Shown: positions 33,449 through 42,556 of the stretch, piece after piece
Numbering within the stretch: the first letter of the stretch is position 1
Layout of the letters: the number at the start of each line of letters is the position of its first letter
Source: CAVQJU01 sp963712905
GTDB lineage: Bacteria; Acidobacteriota; Vicinamibacteria; Vicinamibacterales; CAVVIG01
NCBI GenBank assembly: GCA_963712905.1
Contig: CAVQJU010000002.1
Location: forward strand, 1 to 64,000
DNA: 64,000 nt
Direction: 5' to 3'
Made by a program: the position numbers and the translations under genes
Notes under the pieces: generated by a model
Seen by the model: the letters and a program-made list of their open reading frames with translations, nothing else
Told to the model about the DNA's origin: nothing
The model's database searches: none

Positions 33449-36136
33449 CTATTTAACGAATTCTGCGAGTGTCCCATCGTCCTTGTTTATCTCGACGCTC
33501 TGGAGGGCGGCGGAGAGGGGGATACGGCGCTCGGTGACGGCTCCCGCCGCGGGGATGACGACGTCGGCTTTCGTCTTGTCCGCGTATTCGAGCGTCAGGG
33601 TGACGGGGACGTCGAACGTCTCGCCCAGCTGCTCGACGCGCACCGCGAGCTCGGCGCCTTCGACGCGGTACGTCACCCGCAGGCGCGGCAGCGTGAACCC
33701 GAAGATCCACTGCTCGAAGAAGCGATCGAGCGGCCGGCCGGCCGCCGTTTCGACCGCCTGGCGGAACTCGTCGGTGCCGACCTTGCGGAAGCGCGACTCG
33801 CGGTAGAAGCGGCGCACGCCGTCGAAGAACGCCTCGTCGCCGACCAGCCGCCGCAGCATGTGCAGCACGGCCGCGCCCTTGTTGTAGACGAGCGCGCGGA
33901 AGACGCGGCTGTCGCCCTTGATGTGGCCGAGGCGGTAGCCCAGGGCGACGGGCCCCTGGTCGGATTCGTTCATCGCCCACCGGCGCATCTGCCGCAGGAT
34001 GCTCGTGAACACGGCGTCCCCGCGCTGGTGCTGCGCGTAGAGCGCCGCGAAATACTGCGCGAAGCCCTCGCTGATCCACTGCTCGTGGTAGTTGCGCCAG
34101 CCGACCGCCTGTCCCCACCATTGATGCGCAAGCTCGTGCGCGATAAAGAAGTCCGGGAACCGATCGAAGGCGGCCGGATCGCTTCGCCAGGTGAGCGCGG
34201 TCATCGGCAGCGGCTGGAAGAGCTGCGCGAAGTAGGCCGGACTGTGGCCGCCCGGCAGATCGCCCTCGACAACAGCCAGGGTGAACGTCGGGTACGGCAC
34301 GTCGCCGGTCAGCGACGCGTAGAACCGGGCGATGTCGGTTGCCCGCTCGACGAGCACCTGCCCGCGCTTGACCTGCCGCGGGTTCGCCTCGGCGGAAATC
34401 GCCAGGCTGCCTTCGCCGAACCGGACGATCACCGGCTCCGAGCGCACGAACTTGCTGACGATGAACGCGAGATACCGCAGCGGCTGCGGGGCGGCGAACG
34501 TATAGACGCGCCGCTCGGACTGGTCCTCTTTCGAGCCCGCGACCAGCGGCGACCCCGGCGCCAGGACGCCGCTCGCGACGCAGTCGTACGTCACCGGCAC
34601 GCTGATCTTGATCGTCGCCGTGGCGTAATCAGTCGTGGTGGCCTGTGGATACCAGGCGCTGCGGTTGCTGTAGAGGAAGCTCGGCTCGGCGGGGATCTCC
34701 GACAGAGCCTCGGCGACCTCCTGGCCGAGACCGGCGGCCTCGCTGCTGCCCTGCGCCTGCGCCTCGAGGCGGCCCGAGTAGACAAATGTCAGGGCGAGCT
34801 CCGCGTCCTGCAGCAGCGTTGACGGCAGGTTGATCACGACCACGTTCTGGCGGTTGACCCGGAAGCCGTAGAGCCGGCCGAAGCGATCGCTGGTGATCGA
34901 TCGCACGACGAGCGCGTCGGCCAGGCGCAGAGAAATTGTCGCCAGAGACGAGGCGCGCACGCGGATGCGCACCGTCGCGACGCCGTCGAGGAACTGCCGG
35001 CCCGGCGAGTAGCCGAGGTCGATGTTGTAGTCGAGCACATCGTAATCGCGGTTGTCGTCGTCGCTGAAGGTCGGTCCCCGGCGGGCCAGGGTGTCCGCTG
35101 ACGCGTAGACGGAGATGTTCCGGCGCCGGGTGCGGTCGAACAGCGTGATGTCCTCGGCGTCGGTCCGGGAACGGGTGTACGTCAGGGTACCGTAGCGGCG
35201 CGTGTGGATTTCGCCGATGAAGTTGCCGCGGCCCGGCAACAGCGACCACGCATCGCCGCTCAGATCGCCGAGGTTGACCTGAAACGACTTCGACGAGTCT
35301 TCCGTGAACACCTCGGTGGCCTTGCGTGCGTCGCGGGGATCGGGCGGGCGGGCGGTCAGCGCGTCCGCCGCCACGAGGTCGTCGAAATCCGATGGGTCCA
35401 CGCGGATGAACGCCGCGTCGAACCGCGCCACCAGCGTTTCGCTGCCGCTGAAGATCCGGACCTGCCTGCGTTCGGTCTCCGGCTTCGGGTGAAACCGCAT
35501 CTCGCCCTTGCCGAGCAGCACCAGCCCGGTGACGCCTGCGTCGGTGGAGGAGAGGAACGCGCTGCCGGTCTCGAGCGTGACGTCGAGATCCTCCGCCTTG
35601 ATGACCAGGTTGGCCGCGATGAACTGCTGCTTCGTGTCCAGCGAGAGGTGAAACAGGTTTTCGACAGATGTCAGGCGCATCGCGTCGAGGATCTCCCAAC
35701 TGCCTTCGCTCCGCTGGATGTCGAGCTGCCAGGTCGCCACCCGGGCGCGGGCGCCGAACTCGACGAAGACGTCGACGAGGACGCGGTAGCCGGTGGGCTC
35801 TACGCTGCTGCCGAAGGGGATGCGATCCCGTTCGCGGATGACCGCGCGCGTGGCGCCGGCGTAGATTTCCGACCGGGCGAAGTCAATCGCGCGCGTCCGG
35901 TTCGTGACGCCGGACACCAGATCCAGGTAGGCGAGCAGATCGCCGGACTGCACGATCGGCTCGAGCCGGGACAGCAGCTGCTGGATGGATTCAGCGTCGG
36001 CTTTGTCTCGTTCCTGCGCGGCGGTCCCGGCGTTCTGGGCGTTCCCGACGTTTTCCACAGGCGCCTGCGCCAGGGCAGGGCGCGCGGAGACCAGGCACGC
36101 GCAGATCGCCAGCGCAGCGGGCAGGCGCCGGGTCAA
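33449..36136 (-). CDS. Secreted M1-like (gluzincin) metalloprotease lacking the GAMEN motif
   Basis: About 895 residues, starting with an export signal ('RRLPAALAICACLVSARPALA'). Start is probably TTG 36136, since the longer open frame only reads through a palindromic array. Residues ~1-450 are not assignable by eye. An M1-type N-domain follows ('DYDVLDYNIDLGYSP'), then the catalytic domain with zinc motif 'HELAHQWWG' and the third ligand Glu 18 residues later ('HEQWISEGFAQY'). Where aminopeptidases have GAMEN this protein has 'LPGGHSPAY'. A basic Tyr ('YNKGAAVLHML') is kept. It could be an endopeptidase or an inactive relative acting in the periplasm. Confidence 0.82.
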   Translation of the reverse strand: MTRRLPAALAICACLVSARPALAQAPVENVGNAQNAGTAAQERDKADAESIQQLLSRLEPIVQSGDLLAYLDLVSGVTNRTRAIDFARSEIYAGATRAVIRERDRIPFGSSVEPTGYRVLVDVFVEFGARARVATWQLDIQRSEGSWEILDAMRLTSVENLFHLSLDTKQQFIAANLVIKAEDLDVTLETGSAFLSSTDAGVTGLVLLGKGEMRFHPKPETERRQVRIFSGSETLVARFDAAFIRVDPSDFDDLVAADALTARPPDPRDARKATEVFTEDSSKSFQVNLGDLSGDAWSLLPGRGNFIGEIHTRRYGTLTYTRSRTDAEDITLFDRTRRRNISVYASADTLARRGPTFSDDDNRDYDVLDYNIDLGYSPGRQFLDGVATVRIRVRASSLATISLRLADALVVRSITSDRFGRLYGFRVNRQNVVVINLPSTLLQDAELALTFVYSGRLEAQAQGSSEAAGLGQEVAEALSEIPAEPSFLYSNRSAWYPQATTTDYATATIKISVPVTYDCVASGVLAPGSPLVAGSKEDQSERRVYTFAAPQPLRYLAFIVSKFVRSEPVIVRFGEGSLAISAEANPRQVKRGQVLVERATDIARFYASLTGDVPYPTFTLAVVEGDLPGGHSPAYFAQLFQPLPMTALTWRSDPAAFDRFPDFFIAHELAHQWWGQAVGWRNYHEQWISEGFAQYFAALYAQHQRGDAVFTSILRQMRRWAMNESDQGPVALGYRLGHIKGDSRVFRALVYNKGAAVLHMLRRLVGDEAFFDGVRRFYRESRFRKVGTDEFRQAVETAAGRPLDRFFEQWIFGFTLPRLRVTYRVEGAELAVRVEQLGETFDVPVTLTLEYADKTKADVVIPAAGAVTERRIPLSAALQSVEINKDDGTLAEFVK

Positions 36137-36320
36137 CCCTGTGGTCCAAGGTCCTTGGGCCTTGGTTCCTGGTCCGTTCCTGGGCCCTGGTCCGTCCGAG
36201 GTCCTCGGTCCGCGCATCGGCACGCCAACTCCAGGACAGCGTGGACGAGGGACCAGAGGACGGACGAAGGACCAAAGGACGGACCAAGGACCAGGGCCCA
36301 AGTACCAAGGACTAGCGGCC
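36137..36320. repeat. Short-period palindromic array, TTGGTCC/GGACCAA family (copy 2)
   Basis: Same arm units as at 15.1 kb (CTTGGTTCCTGGTCCG and the mirrored CGGACCAAGGACCAGGG) and the identical core GGACAGCGTGGAC at 36234-36246. It lies upstream of the M1-like gene and just after the stop of the upstream phosphatase gene, so it could terminate one and shape the 5' leader of the other. Confidence 0.85.
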
Positions 36321-36340
36321 ATACCGACACGACAACCGCA

Positions 36341-37513
36341 TTAGACACCGGCAAGCACGGGTGCGGGCGATCGCCGGAGCAACAGCAGTGTTAAATCGTC
36401 GGCGAACCGGACGTCGGACGTATAAATCTCCACGGCGCGGACCACGGCCGCGCCGATCGCCGCGACATTGCTGTCCCGTTCGGCGAGCAGGACTTCCTCG
36501 AGACCGCCTTCGTCGAAGGGACGGCCCTCCCGGTTTTCGGCTTCGGTGATGCCATCGCTGTAGATGGCGAGCAGATCGCTCGGCGCCAGCGTGAGGCGCC
36601 CGGTCTTGTAGGTCGACGCCTCGAACATGCCCAGCGCGACGCCGCCGTCGACCAGATGTGTGACGCTGCCGTCCGCGCGCAGGACGAGCGGCTGCGTGTG
36701 ACCGGCGTTCACGTACGTCAGCTCGCCCGTGGCCATGTCGAACACCGAGTAGAACAACGTGATGAACCGGGTGCCGGGCGCCTGCCGGCACACCTGGATG
36801 TTCAACCGCTCCATCAGCTCGGCCGGCCCCAGGCGCTCGTCCACGAGCGTGCGCATCATCGCGAGCAGCAGCGCCATCAGCAGCGCGGCGGGGCTGCCCT
36901 TGCCGGCCACGTCCCCGACCGCGGTGACGAGGCGGCCGTCGCCGAGCGGCAGGATCTCGTAGAAGTCGCCGCCGACCGTGTTGGCCGGCCGGCTCAATCC
37001 CGCGACGTCGGCGCCGGGCGCGCGGAACCGGCCGGGCGGCAGCATCGCCTTCTGGATCTCGCGCGCGATCTCGAGATCGTTCTTGAGCGACAGGCGATCC
37101 GCCACCTCGAGCAGCACGAGCAGGTTCACCAGCGCGAAGGCGACGATCAGCGCCAGCATCCCGTCGGGCAGCGTGACGCCGGGGAACCCCACGGTGACGC
37201 GCCCGAGCCTGGCCTGCGCCAGGTGCCAGCGCACGAGCGTGAAGAAACCGCTGGCGGCGAAGATCAGCGACACGGCGTACACGACCCGCCGCGCCGGCGA
37301 CAGCTTCATCGTGAACGCCATGAAGAACAGGCGCAGCTGCACCGCCGCCCGCCGGTGCCACGGCAGGCCTTCGAACTCCTTGGGATCGATGTGGCGCGCG
37401 AAGAACTCGTAGGCCTCGCGCGTGTCGCGCGTGAAGAGGCGCTGCAGATCCTCGGCCTTGAGATCGCGGACGTAGGCGTTCATCCAGTTTTGCAGGCGGC
37501 GGGAAGTACTCAT
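36341..37513 (-). CDS. Membrane-anchored SpoIIE/PP2C phosphatase (RsbU-like)
   Basis: 390 residues. N-terminal 65 residues cytoplasmic ('MSTSRRLQNWMNAYVRDLKAED'), then about three hydrophobic segments ('FFMAFTMKL', 'VVYAVSLIFAASGFFTLV', 'LALIVAFALVNLLVLLEVA'), a short coiled linker with 'EIAREIQKAMLPP', and a SpoIIE phosphatase: 'TVGGDFYEIL', 'AVGDVAGKGSPAALLMA', 'YVNAGHTQPLVL', 'IYSDGITEAEN', 'FADDLTLLLLRR'. All metal-ligand Asp positions look intact. Start ATG 37513 overlaps the TGA of kbl (ATGA), implying translational coupling. It should dephosphorylate an anti-sigma antagonist; none is encoded close by. Confidence 0.9.
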   Translation of the reverse strand: MSTSRRLQNWMNAYVRDLKAEDLQRLFTRDTREAYEFFARHIDPKEFEGLPWHRRAAVQLRLFFMAFTMKLSPARRVVYAVSLIFAASGFFTLVRWHLAQARLGRVTVGFPGVTLPDGMLALIVAFALVNLLVLLEVADRLSLKNDLEIAREIQKAMLPPGRFRAPGADVAGLSRPANTVGGDFYEILPLGDGRLVTAVGDVAGKGSPAALLMALLLAMMRTLVDERLGPAELMERLNIQVCRQAPGTRFITLFYSVFDMATGELTYVNAGHTQPLVLRADGSVTHLVDGGVALGMFEASTYKTGRLTLAPSDLLAIYSDGITEAENREGRPFDEGGLEEVLLAERDSNVAAIGAAVVRAVEIYTSDVRFADDLTLLLLRRSPAPVLAGV

Positions 37514-38694
37514 GAGACGATCCCCAGCGCGCGGCCGACCCGCGCGAACGCGTCGAGCGCGAACTGCAGTTCCTCGCGGGTGTGCGTGGCCGTCACGATC
37601 GTTCGCACGCGCGCCTTGCCCGGCGGCACCGTCGGCGCCGCGATCCCCTGCGCGAACACGCCCGCCGCAAACAGCTGGTCGGACAGTTTCATCGCGAGCG
37701 CGCCGTCGCCCACGATGACGGGCGTGATCGGGCTCTCGCTCGACCCGGTGTCGAAACCCAGGCCGGCGAGCCCGGCCTTGAAGAACCGCGTGTTGTCCCA
37801 GAGCCGATCGATGATCTGCGGCTCTTCGAGCAGCACGTCGATTGCGGCGATGCACGCCGCGGCGACCGCGGGCGGGTGTGAGGTCGAGAACAGGAACGGC
37901 CGCGCCCGGTGATACAGGAAGTCAATCAGGTCGCGCGAGCCCGCGACATACCCGCCGAGCACGCCGATGGCTTTCGACAGTGTGCCGACCTGTACGTCCA
38001 CGCGGCCATGGACGCCGAAGTGATCGATCGTCCCGCGCCCGTTCCGCCCGAACACGCCGCTCGCGTGCGCGTCGTCCACCATCATGATGCAGCCGAACTC
38101 CTCGGCCAGCGTGCAGAGCTCGGGGAGAGGGCCGAGGTCGCCGTCCATGCTGAACACGCCGTCGGTGATGAGCAGCGCGCGTTGACCCGCGGGCAGCGAC
38201 TGCAGCGCCTTGCGCGCCGCGCCGACGTCCTTGTGCGGGAACACCTTGATCGCCGCGCGGCTCAGGCGGCAGCCGTCGATGATGCTCGCGTGGTTCAGCT
38301 CGTCCGACACGACGACGGCGTCCTTGCCGAGGATCGCGGAGACCGTTCCGGCGTTGGCCGCGAAACCGCTCTGGAAAACGACGACCGCCTCGGTCTGCTT
38401 GAACTCGGCGAGGCGGCGTTCGAGCTCCATGTGGATCGCCATCGTGCCCGCGATCGTCCGGACCGAGCCGGTGCCGACGCCGAACCGGCGCGTCGCCTCG
38501 ATCGCCCGCTCGCGAAGCCGCGGGTGCGTCGTCAGCCCGAGGTAGTTGTTCGACGAGAGGTTGACCACGTCGCGGTGGTCGACGGTTGTCCGCGGCTTCT
38601 GCTCGTCTTCGAGAATGCGCAGCTGCCGGTAGAGCCCCTGAGCCTTGAGCGACGCCAGCTCGGTCGTCAGGTAGGCCAGCGGATCGCGGCGCAT
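37510..38694 (-). CDS. kbl: Glycine C-acetyltransferase / 8-amino-7-oxononanoate synthase family enzyme (Kbl-like)
   Basis: 394-residue alpha-oxoamine synthase with PLP. 'NLSSNNYLGLTTHPRL' N-terminal signature, 'GVGTGSVRTIAGT', 'VSDELNHASIIDG' (substrate site), 'MMVDDAHASGVFGRNGRGT' (Asp and His stacking on PLP), and the Schiff-base Lys in 'VGTLSKAIGVLGGYVAG'. Length and motifs fit Kbl (threonine degradation, glycine + acetyl-CoA). BioF or a serine-palmitoyltransferase relative cannot be excluded, because no threonine dehydrogenase or bio genes are adjacent. It is first in a coupled pair with the membrane phosphatase. Confidence 0.85.
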   Translation of the reverse strand: MRRDPLAYLTTELASLKAQGLYRQLRILEDEQKPRTTVDHRDVVNLSSNNYLGLTTHPRLRERAIEATRRFGVGTGSVRTIAGTMAIHMELERRLAEFKQTEAVVVFQSGFAANAGTVSAILGKDAVVVSDELNHASIIDGCRLSRAAIKVFPHKDVGAARKALQSLPAGQRALLITDGVFSMDGDLGPLPELCTLAEEFGCIMMVDDAHASGVFGRNGRGTIDHFGVHGRVDVQVGTLSKAIGVLGGYVAGSRDLIDFLYHRARPFLFSTSHPPAVAAACIAAIDVLLEEPQIIDRLWDNTRFFKAGLAGLGFDTGSSESPITPVIVGDGALAMKLSDQLFAAGVFAQGIAAPTVPPGKARVRTIVTATHTREELQFALDAFARVGRALGIVS

Positions 38695-38716
38695 GCCGGT
38701 AATTCTGGTGTGCGGC

Positions 38717-39946
38717 CTACGAATTCGCGCGAAACCGCGCGGTGAAGTTCGCCATCATGTCGTAGACCTCGTCGAGCTCTTCGGGCGAGGCGAGAAACAC
38801 GACGCGGAAGTACCCGTCTTCGGCCGCCATGCCGAAGCCCGACCCGTATACGCACAACACGCCCGTCGCGCGGAGCAGGCCGAGGATGAAGTCCTGGTCC
38901 GTCTTCCCGGGCGGGAGATCGACCTTCGGCATCGCGTAGAAGCCGGCCGTCGGGAGGTCGCACGTCATGCCCGGCATGGCGGACAGCCGGCGGGCCGTGA
39001 CGGTGGCTCGCGCGCGCAGCGCGGCGCGGAAGACCGGCTGGTGCGACCGGTCGCCGAGCAGGGCTTCGGCGACGGCGTACTGCATCGGGACGGTGCCGCA
39101 CAACCGCGCGTCGGACATCTTTCTTATCGCGGCCAGCGCGTTGTCGAGCCGAGGCGTGCGCCCGACCGCCATCCAGCCGGTCCGCCAGCCCGGCGCCAGG
39201 TACGCCTTCGACAGGCTCGAGAACGTGATGATCGCGGCATCCGGATCGAGCTTGCCGATCGGGTCGATCGGGCCGTCATAGCCGAGATCGCCGTACACCT
39301 CGTCCGCCAGGATTACCAGGCCGTGCCGGTCGGCGAACTCCAGCAGTGCGCGGCGCGTAGCGACCGGGTAAGTTGCACCCGTCGGGTTGTTCGGATCGAT
39401 GACGACGAGGACGCGCGTGGCTTTGGTCACCAGGCTCTCGAGGTGATCCAGGTCCGGCAGCCATCCGCGCGCCGGATCGGCCCGGTAGTACTTCGCCCGG
39501 GCGTCGATTTTCGCGAGCAGCGCCGTGTACAGCGGGTACGTCGGCATCGGGACGAGCACTTCGCTCTCGCTGTCGACGAGCGAGCTGAGCACCAGGTCGA
39601 TGGCCTCGGATGTGCCCGCAGTGATGAGCACACGGTCGGCCGACACCGGGAAGCCCTTACCGGTCAGTTCCGAGGCGACGGCTTCGCGCGCGGGCGCGAT
39701 GCCCACTGATGGGCCGTAGCCGTTGTGGCCGTCGCGCATGGCGCGTTCGACGGCGGCGATCAGGTGCGGGGGCGTCTTGAAACCGAACGCGTTGGGGTCG
39801 CCGATGTTCAGGTAGCGGACGCGGACGCCGGCGGCCTCGACGCGCTGCGCTTCCAATACAACATTACGGATCGCGTAGCTGAAACCGTCCACGCGGCGCG
39901 CCACGGGGACGGCCAGACCTCTATTTACAGTGTTGGAGGGGCTCAC
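38717..39946 (-). CDS. Class I/II aminotransferase (AlaT/AspC-like)
   Basis: About 410 residues of fold-type I PLP enzyme. 'YLNIGDPNAFGFKTPPHL' (substrate/PLP N-term), 'GYGPSVGIAPAREAVA', 'VLITAGTSEAIDLVLSSL', 'VIDPNNPTGATYPV' (Asn for PLP), 'ILADEVYGDLGYDG' (Asp), Schiff-base Lys in 'TFSSLSKAYLAPGWRTGWM', and a carboxylate-binding Arg in 'YFRVVFLAS'. It resembles AlaT-type alanine/glutamate aminotransferases. GTG 39946 is my choice; TTG 39961 would add five residues. It precedes kbl by 22 bp, so aminotransferase, Kbl and phosphatase are probably one operon. Confidence 0.88.
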   Translation of the reverse strand: MSPSNTVNRGLAVPVARRVDGFSYAIRNVVLEAQRVEAAGVRVRYLNIGDPNAFGFKTPPHLIAAVERAMRDGHNGYGPSVGIAPAREAVASELTGKGFPVSADRVLITAGTSEAIDLVLSSLVDSESEVLVPMPTYPLYTALLAKIDARAKYYRADPARGWLPDLDHLESLVTKATRVLVVIDPNNPTGATYPVATRRALLEFADRHGLVILADEVYGDLGYDGPIDPIGKLDPDAAIITFSSLSKAYLAPGWRTGWMAVGRTPRLDNALAAIRKMSDARLCGTVPMQYAVAEALLGDRSHQPVFRAALRARATVTARRLSAMPGMTCDLPTAGFYAMPKVDLPPGKTDQDFILGLLRATGVLCVYGSGFGMAAEDGYFRVVFLASPEELDEVYDMMANFTARFRANS

Positions 39947-40135
39947 GTGGCCACTATACAACGGTCGCCAGGGGGCTCAGCCGGATACACAGCCGGGTCG
40001 TTCTTACAGGGCGAGATTCCCTGTTGAGCTCGTCACTGGGCCGTACTCGGCGTTAAACCTATGAAAATACGAGGCCCGACAGTGGCGAACTCCTTGCATT
40101 CTGCCGATACGTGAGGCTAGCTGAGGTCATCAACG

Positions 40136-41110
40136 GTGTTTGAGACTACACATGGCAAGCTCACGTTCTCCGCAATGTTGGCGGCATTGACCATCGGGGC
40201 ACACGGCGTCCATGGTCAGACTCCGGCGGCACCCCCCGCGCCGGCGGCTCCCATGGCCACGTTCAAGTCGAGCGTGGATCTGGTTCGCATCGCGGCCGTC
40301 GTCCGCGATCAGAAGGGCCGGTTCGTTCAGGATCTGACGATTCGCGATTTCGAGATCACCGACGGTGGGCAGGTCCGGCCGATTTCTGATTTCCGCCAGG
40401 ACGTCTCGGGTGTCAGCGTCGCGCTCCTCTTCGATGTCAGCGGCAGCATGGAAGGGATGTTCGGCCATGCCCGCGAAGCGGCCACGCATGTTCTGAGCTG
40501 GCTCGACGTCACTCAGGACGAGGCCGGCGTATTTCGCTTCGATACGAGGCTCGAGGAGTCGCTGCCGTTTACGAGCGGGCTGCGCGCGCTGCCGCCGGCG
40601 CTGGCCGGGGTGACGCCGTTTGGCGCGACGTCGTTGTTCGACGCGATCGCGCGCACGGCCGAGCGCATCAACGTCCGCGAAGGCCGCCGCCGCGCGGTGG
40701 TCGTGTTCACCGACGGCAGCGACAACGCCAGCCGGATGACGCCCGCTGAAGTGTCCAATATCGCCAGCGCCATCGACGTCCCTGTCTACATCGTCGGCGT
40801 CGTCGCGTCGATCGACAATCCCTCGTCGCAACTGTCAACCGGGCCGGAGAAATCGCCGCTGGCCGGCCCCCTGGTGGACCTCGCGAACTGGACGGGCGGG
40901 CACGTGTTCGTGTCCAGCACGCCGGTGGAGCGCAGTCTGGCGGCGCGGCAGATCGTGGAGGAACTGCGGCATCAGTACTTGATTGCGTTCGAGTCGGGCG
41001 GCGATGCGGGCTGGCACCAGCTCGCCGTGCGGGTTCGCAACAACAAGAAGATGGTCGTACGTGCGCGAAGTGGTTACATTGCGGGGCACTCTCGCCCGAA
41101 TTCGTTGTAG
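40136..41110 (+). CDS. VWFA-related secreted protein (acidobacterial type)
   Basis: 324 residues from GTG 40136. A signal peptide ('FSAMLAALTIGAHGVHGQ') is followed by the standard opening of acidobacterial VWFA-related proteins, 'FKSSVDLVRIAAVVRDQKGRFVQDL' and 'DFEITDGGQ'. A von Willebrand A domain then shows the MIDAS motif 'LFDVSGSM', a Thr in 'GATSLFDAI', and Asp in 'VVFTDGSDN'. The tail 'QYLIAFES...WHQLAVRV' is also typical. Expected location is periplasmic or cell surface, with metal-dependent binding. Function in the family is unknown. An OmpA-like lipoprotein follows 13 bp downstream, so they may act together at the envelope. Confidence 0.9.
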   Translation: MFETTHGKLTFSAMLAALTIGAHGVHGQTPAAPPAPAAPMATFKSSVDLVRIAAVVRDQKGRFVQDLTIRDFEITDGGQVRPISDFRQDVSGVSVALLFDVSGSMEGMFGHAREAATHVLSWLDVTQDEAGVFRFDTRLEESLPFTSGLRALPPALAGVTPFGATSLFDAIARTAERINVREGRRRAVVVFTDGSDNASRMTPAEVSNIASAIDVPVYIVGVVASIDNPSSQLSTGPEKSPLAGPLVDLANWTGGHVFVSSTPVERSLAARQIVEELRHQYLIAFESGGDAGWHQLAVRVRNNKKMVVRARSGYIAGHSRPNSL

Positions 41111-41123
41111 GAGGAGCATAGTC

Positions 41124-41810
41124 ATGCGGACACTGTTCAAAGCCATCCCCGTCGCCCTCATCGTGGTTACCGGCACGACCGCCTGCGCCTCGAAGAAGTT
41201 CGTCAGAACGAGCGTCGGCGAAGTCAACGACAAGGTGGACTCGCTCGGCCGTTCGGTCGAGGAGACGCAGGAGCGCACGCGCAAGAACGAAGGCCGGATC
41301 ACGGAAGTCGATCAGAAGGCGCAGGCTGCCGCCGCATCGGCCCAGCAGGCCAACGCCGCGGCCGGCGACGCGAAGAACGCCGCCGTCGATGCCAAGTCCG
41401 CCGCCAACACGGTCGGCGGCAAGCTCGACACGTTCGACAAGCAGAATCGCCGGCTCGTCTACGAAGTGGTGCTCAGCGAGGATCAGGGCAACTTCAAGTT
41501 CGGCAAGGCGGAGCTGCCTGACGAGGTCAAGGCGAAGATCGACGAGATGGTGGCGCACCTCAAGGAAGACCCGAAGAACGTCTTCATCGAGATCGAGGGC
41601 CACACGGACAACGTCGGCACGCCGGCGATCAACGAGAAGATCGGCCTCGAGCGCGCGCAGGCCGTCGAGCACTACCTCTACGAGCAGTACCAGATTCCGC
41701 TGCACAAGATGAACATCATCAGCTACGGCGAAACCAAGCCCGTCGCGCCGAACAAGACGAAGGCCGACCGCGCCCAGAACCGCCGCGTCGTCATCCGCGT
41801 GCTCGCGTAG
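41124..41810 (+). CDS. OmpA-family lipoprotein (Pal/OmpA peptidoglycan-binding)
   Basis: 228 residues with a strong ribosome-binding site (AGGAGGAGC) before ATG 41124. Lipoprotein signal 'PVALIVVTGTTACASKK' with Cys at position 21. A ~70-residue coiled coil ('VNDKVDSLGRSVEETQERTRKNEG', Ala-rich 'AQAAAASAQQANAAAG') is followed by the OmpA C-terminal domain: 'FIEIEGHTDNVGTPAINEKIGLERAQAVEHYL' in pieces, with the Asp and Arg (DNVG, 'RAQNRRVVI') that bind diaminopimelate. It should tether the outer membrane to peptidoglycan. It follows the VWFA gene as a likely operon. Confidence 0.9.
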   Translation: MRTLFKAIPVALIVVTGTTACASKKFVRTSVGEVNDKVDSLGRSVEETQERTRKNEGRITEVDQKAQAAAASAQQANAAAGDAKNAAVDAKSAANTVGGKLDTFDKQNRRLVYEVVLSEDQGNFKFGKAELPDEVKAKIDEMVAHLKEDPKNVFIEIEGHTDNVGTPAINEKIGLERAQAVEHYLYEQYQIPLHKMNIISYGETKPVAPNKTKADRAQNRRVVIRVLA

Positions 41811-41813
41811 AAC

Positions 41814-41930
41814 AGTCGACAGTCAGCAGTCAGCAGTCGGCAGTCGGCAGTCGAAACACGTAGCCACGGAGGCACAGAGCCTACAGAGGATTTCAACCTC
41901 TGTGATCTCTGTGCCTCTGTGGCTATGTTT
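41814..41930. repeat. CAGTCNG heptamer run followed by a CACAGAG palindromic array (copy 3)
   Basis: 41814-41855 is a one-sided run of 7-nt units (CAGTCGA, CAGTCAG, CAGTCAG, CAGTCGG, CAGTCGG). It is directly followed by a mirrored CACAGAG array, 41859-41930 (TAGCCACGGAGGCACAGAGC ... CTCTGTGCCTCTGTGGCTA). It lies between co-directional ompA-like and ACT genes and ends about 20 bases before the ACT start codon. Confidence 0.8.
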
Positions 41931-41950
41931 GTTTTGGTAAGCTTGCGGGC

Positions 41951-42334
41951 ATGGCGATCCGCAAAGAGCTCAACCTGCGTCTGCCCAACAGTCCCGGCGC
42001 GCTCGGCGGCCTCTGCCGGCTGCTCGACGTCGAGCGCGTGAACATCCAGGCCATGGCGCTCGACGCCGGCGGGAACCTGCGGCTGGTGGTGGATAACCAC
42101 GTCCACGGCGCGGCGGTGCTCCGCGAACACCATCACCAGGTGACCGAACGCGAAGTCGTCGTCTGCGCGCTGCCGAACGTCGCGGGGGCGCTGGCCGGGC
42201 CGCTGCGGCTCGTGGCCGACGCGGGGGTCAACGTCGAGTACGCCTACGGCGGGTCCACCGAGTCCGGCGCCACGGCTGCCGTCGTCCTCGGCGTGGACGA
42301 TGCCATGCGCGCCTCGGCCGTCACCGGGCTCTGA
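41951..42334 (+). CDS. Tandem ACT-domain regulatory protein
   Basis: 127 residues with two ACT ligand-binding domains: 'LRLPNSPGALGGLCRLLDVERVNIQAMAL' (first) and 'LPNVAGALAGPLRLVADAGVNVEYAYGGS' (second, split by the usual gap). There is no enzyme domain. Such stand-alone double-ACT proteins bind amino acids and are thought to regulate other proteins. ATG 41951 begins about 20 bases after a palindromic array and shows no strong Shine-Dalgarno. A short open frame follows 10 bp after its stop. Confidence 0.85.
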   Translation: MAIRKELNLRLPNSPGALGGLCRLLDVERVNIQAMALDAGGNLRLVVDNHVHGAAVLREHHHQVTEREVVVCALPNVAGALAGPLRLVADAGVNVEYAYGGSTESGATAAVVLGVDDAMRASAVTGL

Positions 42335-42344
42335 CCAGCTATTT

Positions 42345-42533
42345 ATGAAGCTCTACGTCGGGACTATGGATGCCACCATTGTCGAGATCGACGCCGACGG
42401 GCGAGTGAGGTATGAGAAAGACGGGTGGGCGACGCCGACGCTTCAGGAGAAGCGCGCGATCATCTACGCGGCGAGGAACGAGCTGGCCGAACTGACGGAG
42501 CTGCTGGAAACGCTCGACCCTGGAACAGATTAA
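42345..42533 (+). CDS. Small hypothetical protein (62 residues)
   Basis: Reads 'MKLYVGTMDATIVEIDADG...WATPTLQEKRAIIYAARNELAELTELLETLD'; a short beta hairpin and an amphipathic helix look plausible. No family recognised. No clear ribosome-binding site precedes ATG 42345; translation could be coupled to the ACT gene. An in-frame ATG at 42300 inside the ACT gene gives a longer frame, but the extra residues look unnatural. The stop is followed by a palindromic array. Moderate confidence that it is translated. Confidence 0.5.
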   Translation: MKLYVGTMDATIVEIDADGRVRYEKDGWATPTLQEKRAIIYAARNELAELTELLETLDPGTD

Positions 42534-42556
42534 TCCGCACCGATCGAGTCACAAAC

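Noticed and set aside
36137..36322. N-terminal 62 residues of the longest M1-like frame
   Set aside because: They are encoded by the TTGGTCC array and are Pro/Gly/Trp-rich nonsense; a signal peptide starts at 36136.
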